A stretch of 5,972 nucleotides of DNA from an uncultured Bacillota bacterium (GTDB taxonomy: Bacteria > Bacillota > Dehalobacteriia > UBA4068): NCBI GenBank assembly GCA_934427095.1, contig CAKRYM010000099.1:1-5972 (forward strand), given 5' to 3'. How positions within the stretch are numbered: position 1 is the stretch's first letter; each line of letters begins with the position of its first letter. Shown here in pieces: positions 5,952 through 5,972 of this stretch. Made by a program: the position numbers and the translations under genes. The notes under the pieces were generated by a model, which worked only from the letters and a program-made list of their open reading frames with translations, ran no database searches and was not told the DNA's origin.

Positions 5952-5972
5952 ATGTCCAAAGACCGTTACGTT
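5952..5972 (+). CDS. Start of the next operon gene, probably AICAR formyltransferase (partial)
   Basis: Seven codons (MSKDRYV) are visible before the window ends. GGAGG at 5941-5945, 6 bases before the ATG, and the 13-base gap after purO support a real start in the same operon. The residues alone do not identify a family. A stand-alone AICAR transformylase (a PurH or PurV-like formyltransferase domain) is inferred because PurO covers only the cyclohydrolase step. purD would be the main alternative. Confidence 0.7.

Overview
This window looks like chromosomal DNA from an anaerobic or microaerophilic Firmicute. A member of the Clostridia or Negativicutes is my best guess, and the species cannot be fixed from the sequence. 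The reasons are strong GGAGG-type ribosome binding sites, a ZTP riboswitch in front of purE, a Bacillus-type PurF with iron-sulfur cysteines, a PurO-type IMP cyclohydrolase inside the pur operon, and a NifH-like gene next door.

Layout: bases 1-173 hold the N-terminal end of a minus-strand gene for a NifH/BchL-family ATPase, which runs off the left edge. Bases 174 to about 520 are an AT-rich divergent intergenic region with no gene. It has a pyrimidine-rich plus strand, several inverted repeats, and a recurring AAGAAAGC word. A good extended -10 promoter at 521-549 starts the plus-strand operon. Its leader is a ZTP (pfl-motif) riboswitch at about 568-646, fused to an intrinsic terminator at 642-682 that shares bases with the aptamer's conserved 3' segment.

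From 765 to the right edge, all genes are on the plus strand and form a compact purine operon: purE, purC, purF, purM, purN, purO (IMP cyclohydrolase), and the first seven codons of another gene. That last gene is probably the stand-alone AICAR formyltransferase. purC-purF, purF-purM, purN-purO and purO-next gene are separated by at most 13 bases, and purF and purM overlap by 4. The two larger gaps are purE-purC (69 bases) and purM-purN (65 bases, with a GC-rich stem-loop).

These proteins cover PRPP amination (PurF), GAR formylation (PurN), AIR formation (PurM), carboxylation (PurE), SAICAR synthesis (PurC) and final ring closure to IMP (PurO). purD, purL/Q/S, purB and purK are not in the window. 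The regulatory logic is coherent. ZMP (AICAR) and ZTP build up when 10-formyl-THF is short or flux stalls at the AICAR formyltransferase step. Ligand binding to the riboswitch should then let transcription continue into the operon, which includes two formyl-transfer or ring-closing steps. I see no clearly new system. The most notable points are the riboswitch-terminator overlap, the split PurO-type ending of the pathway, the divergent NifH-like gene, and unexplained repeats in its upstream region.
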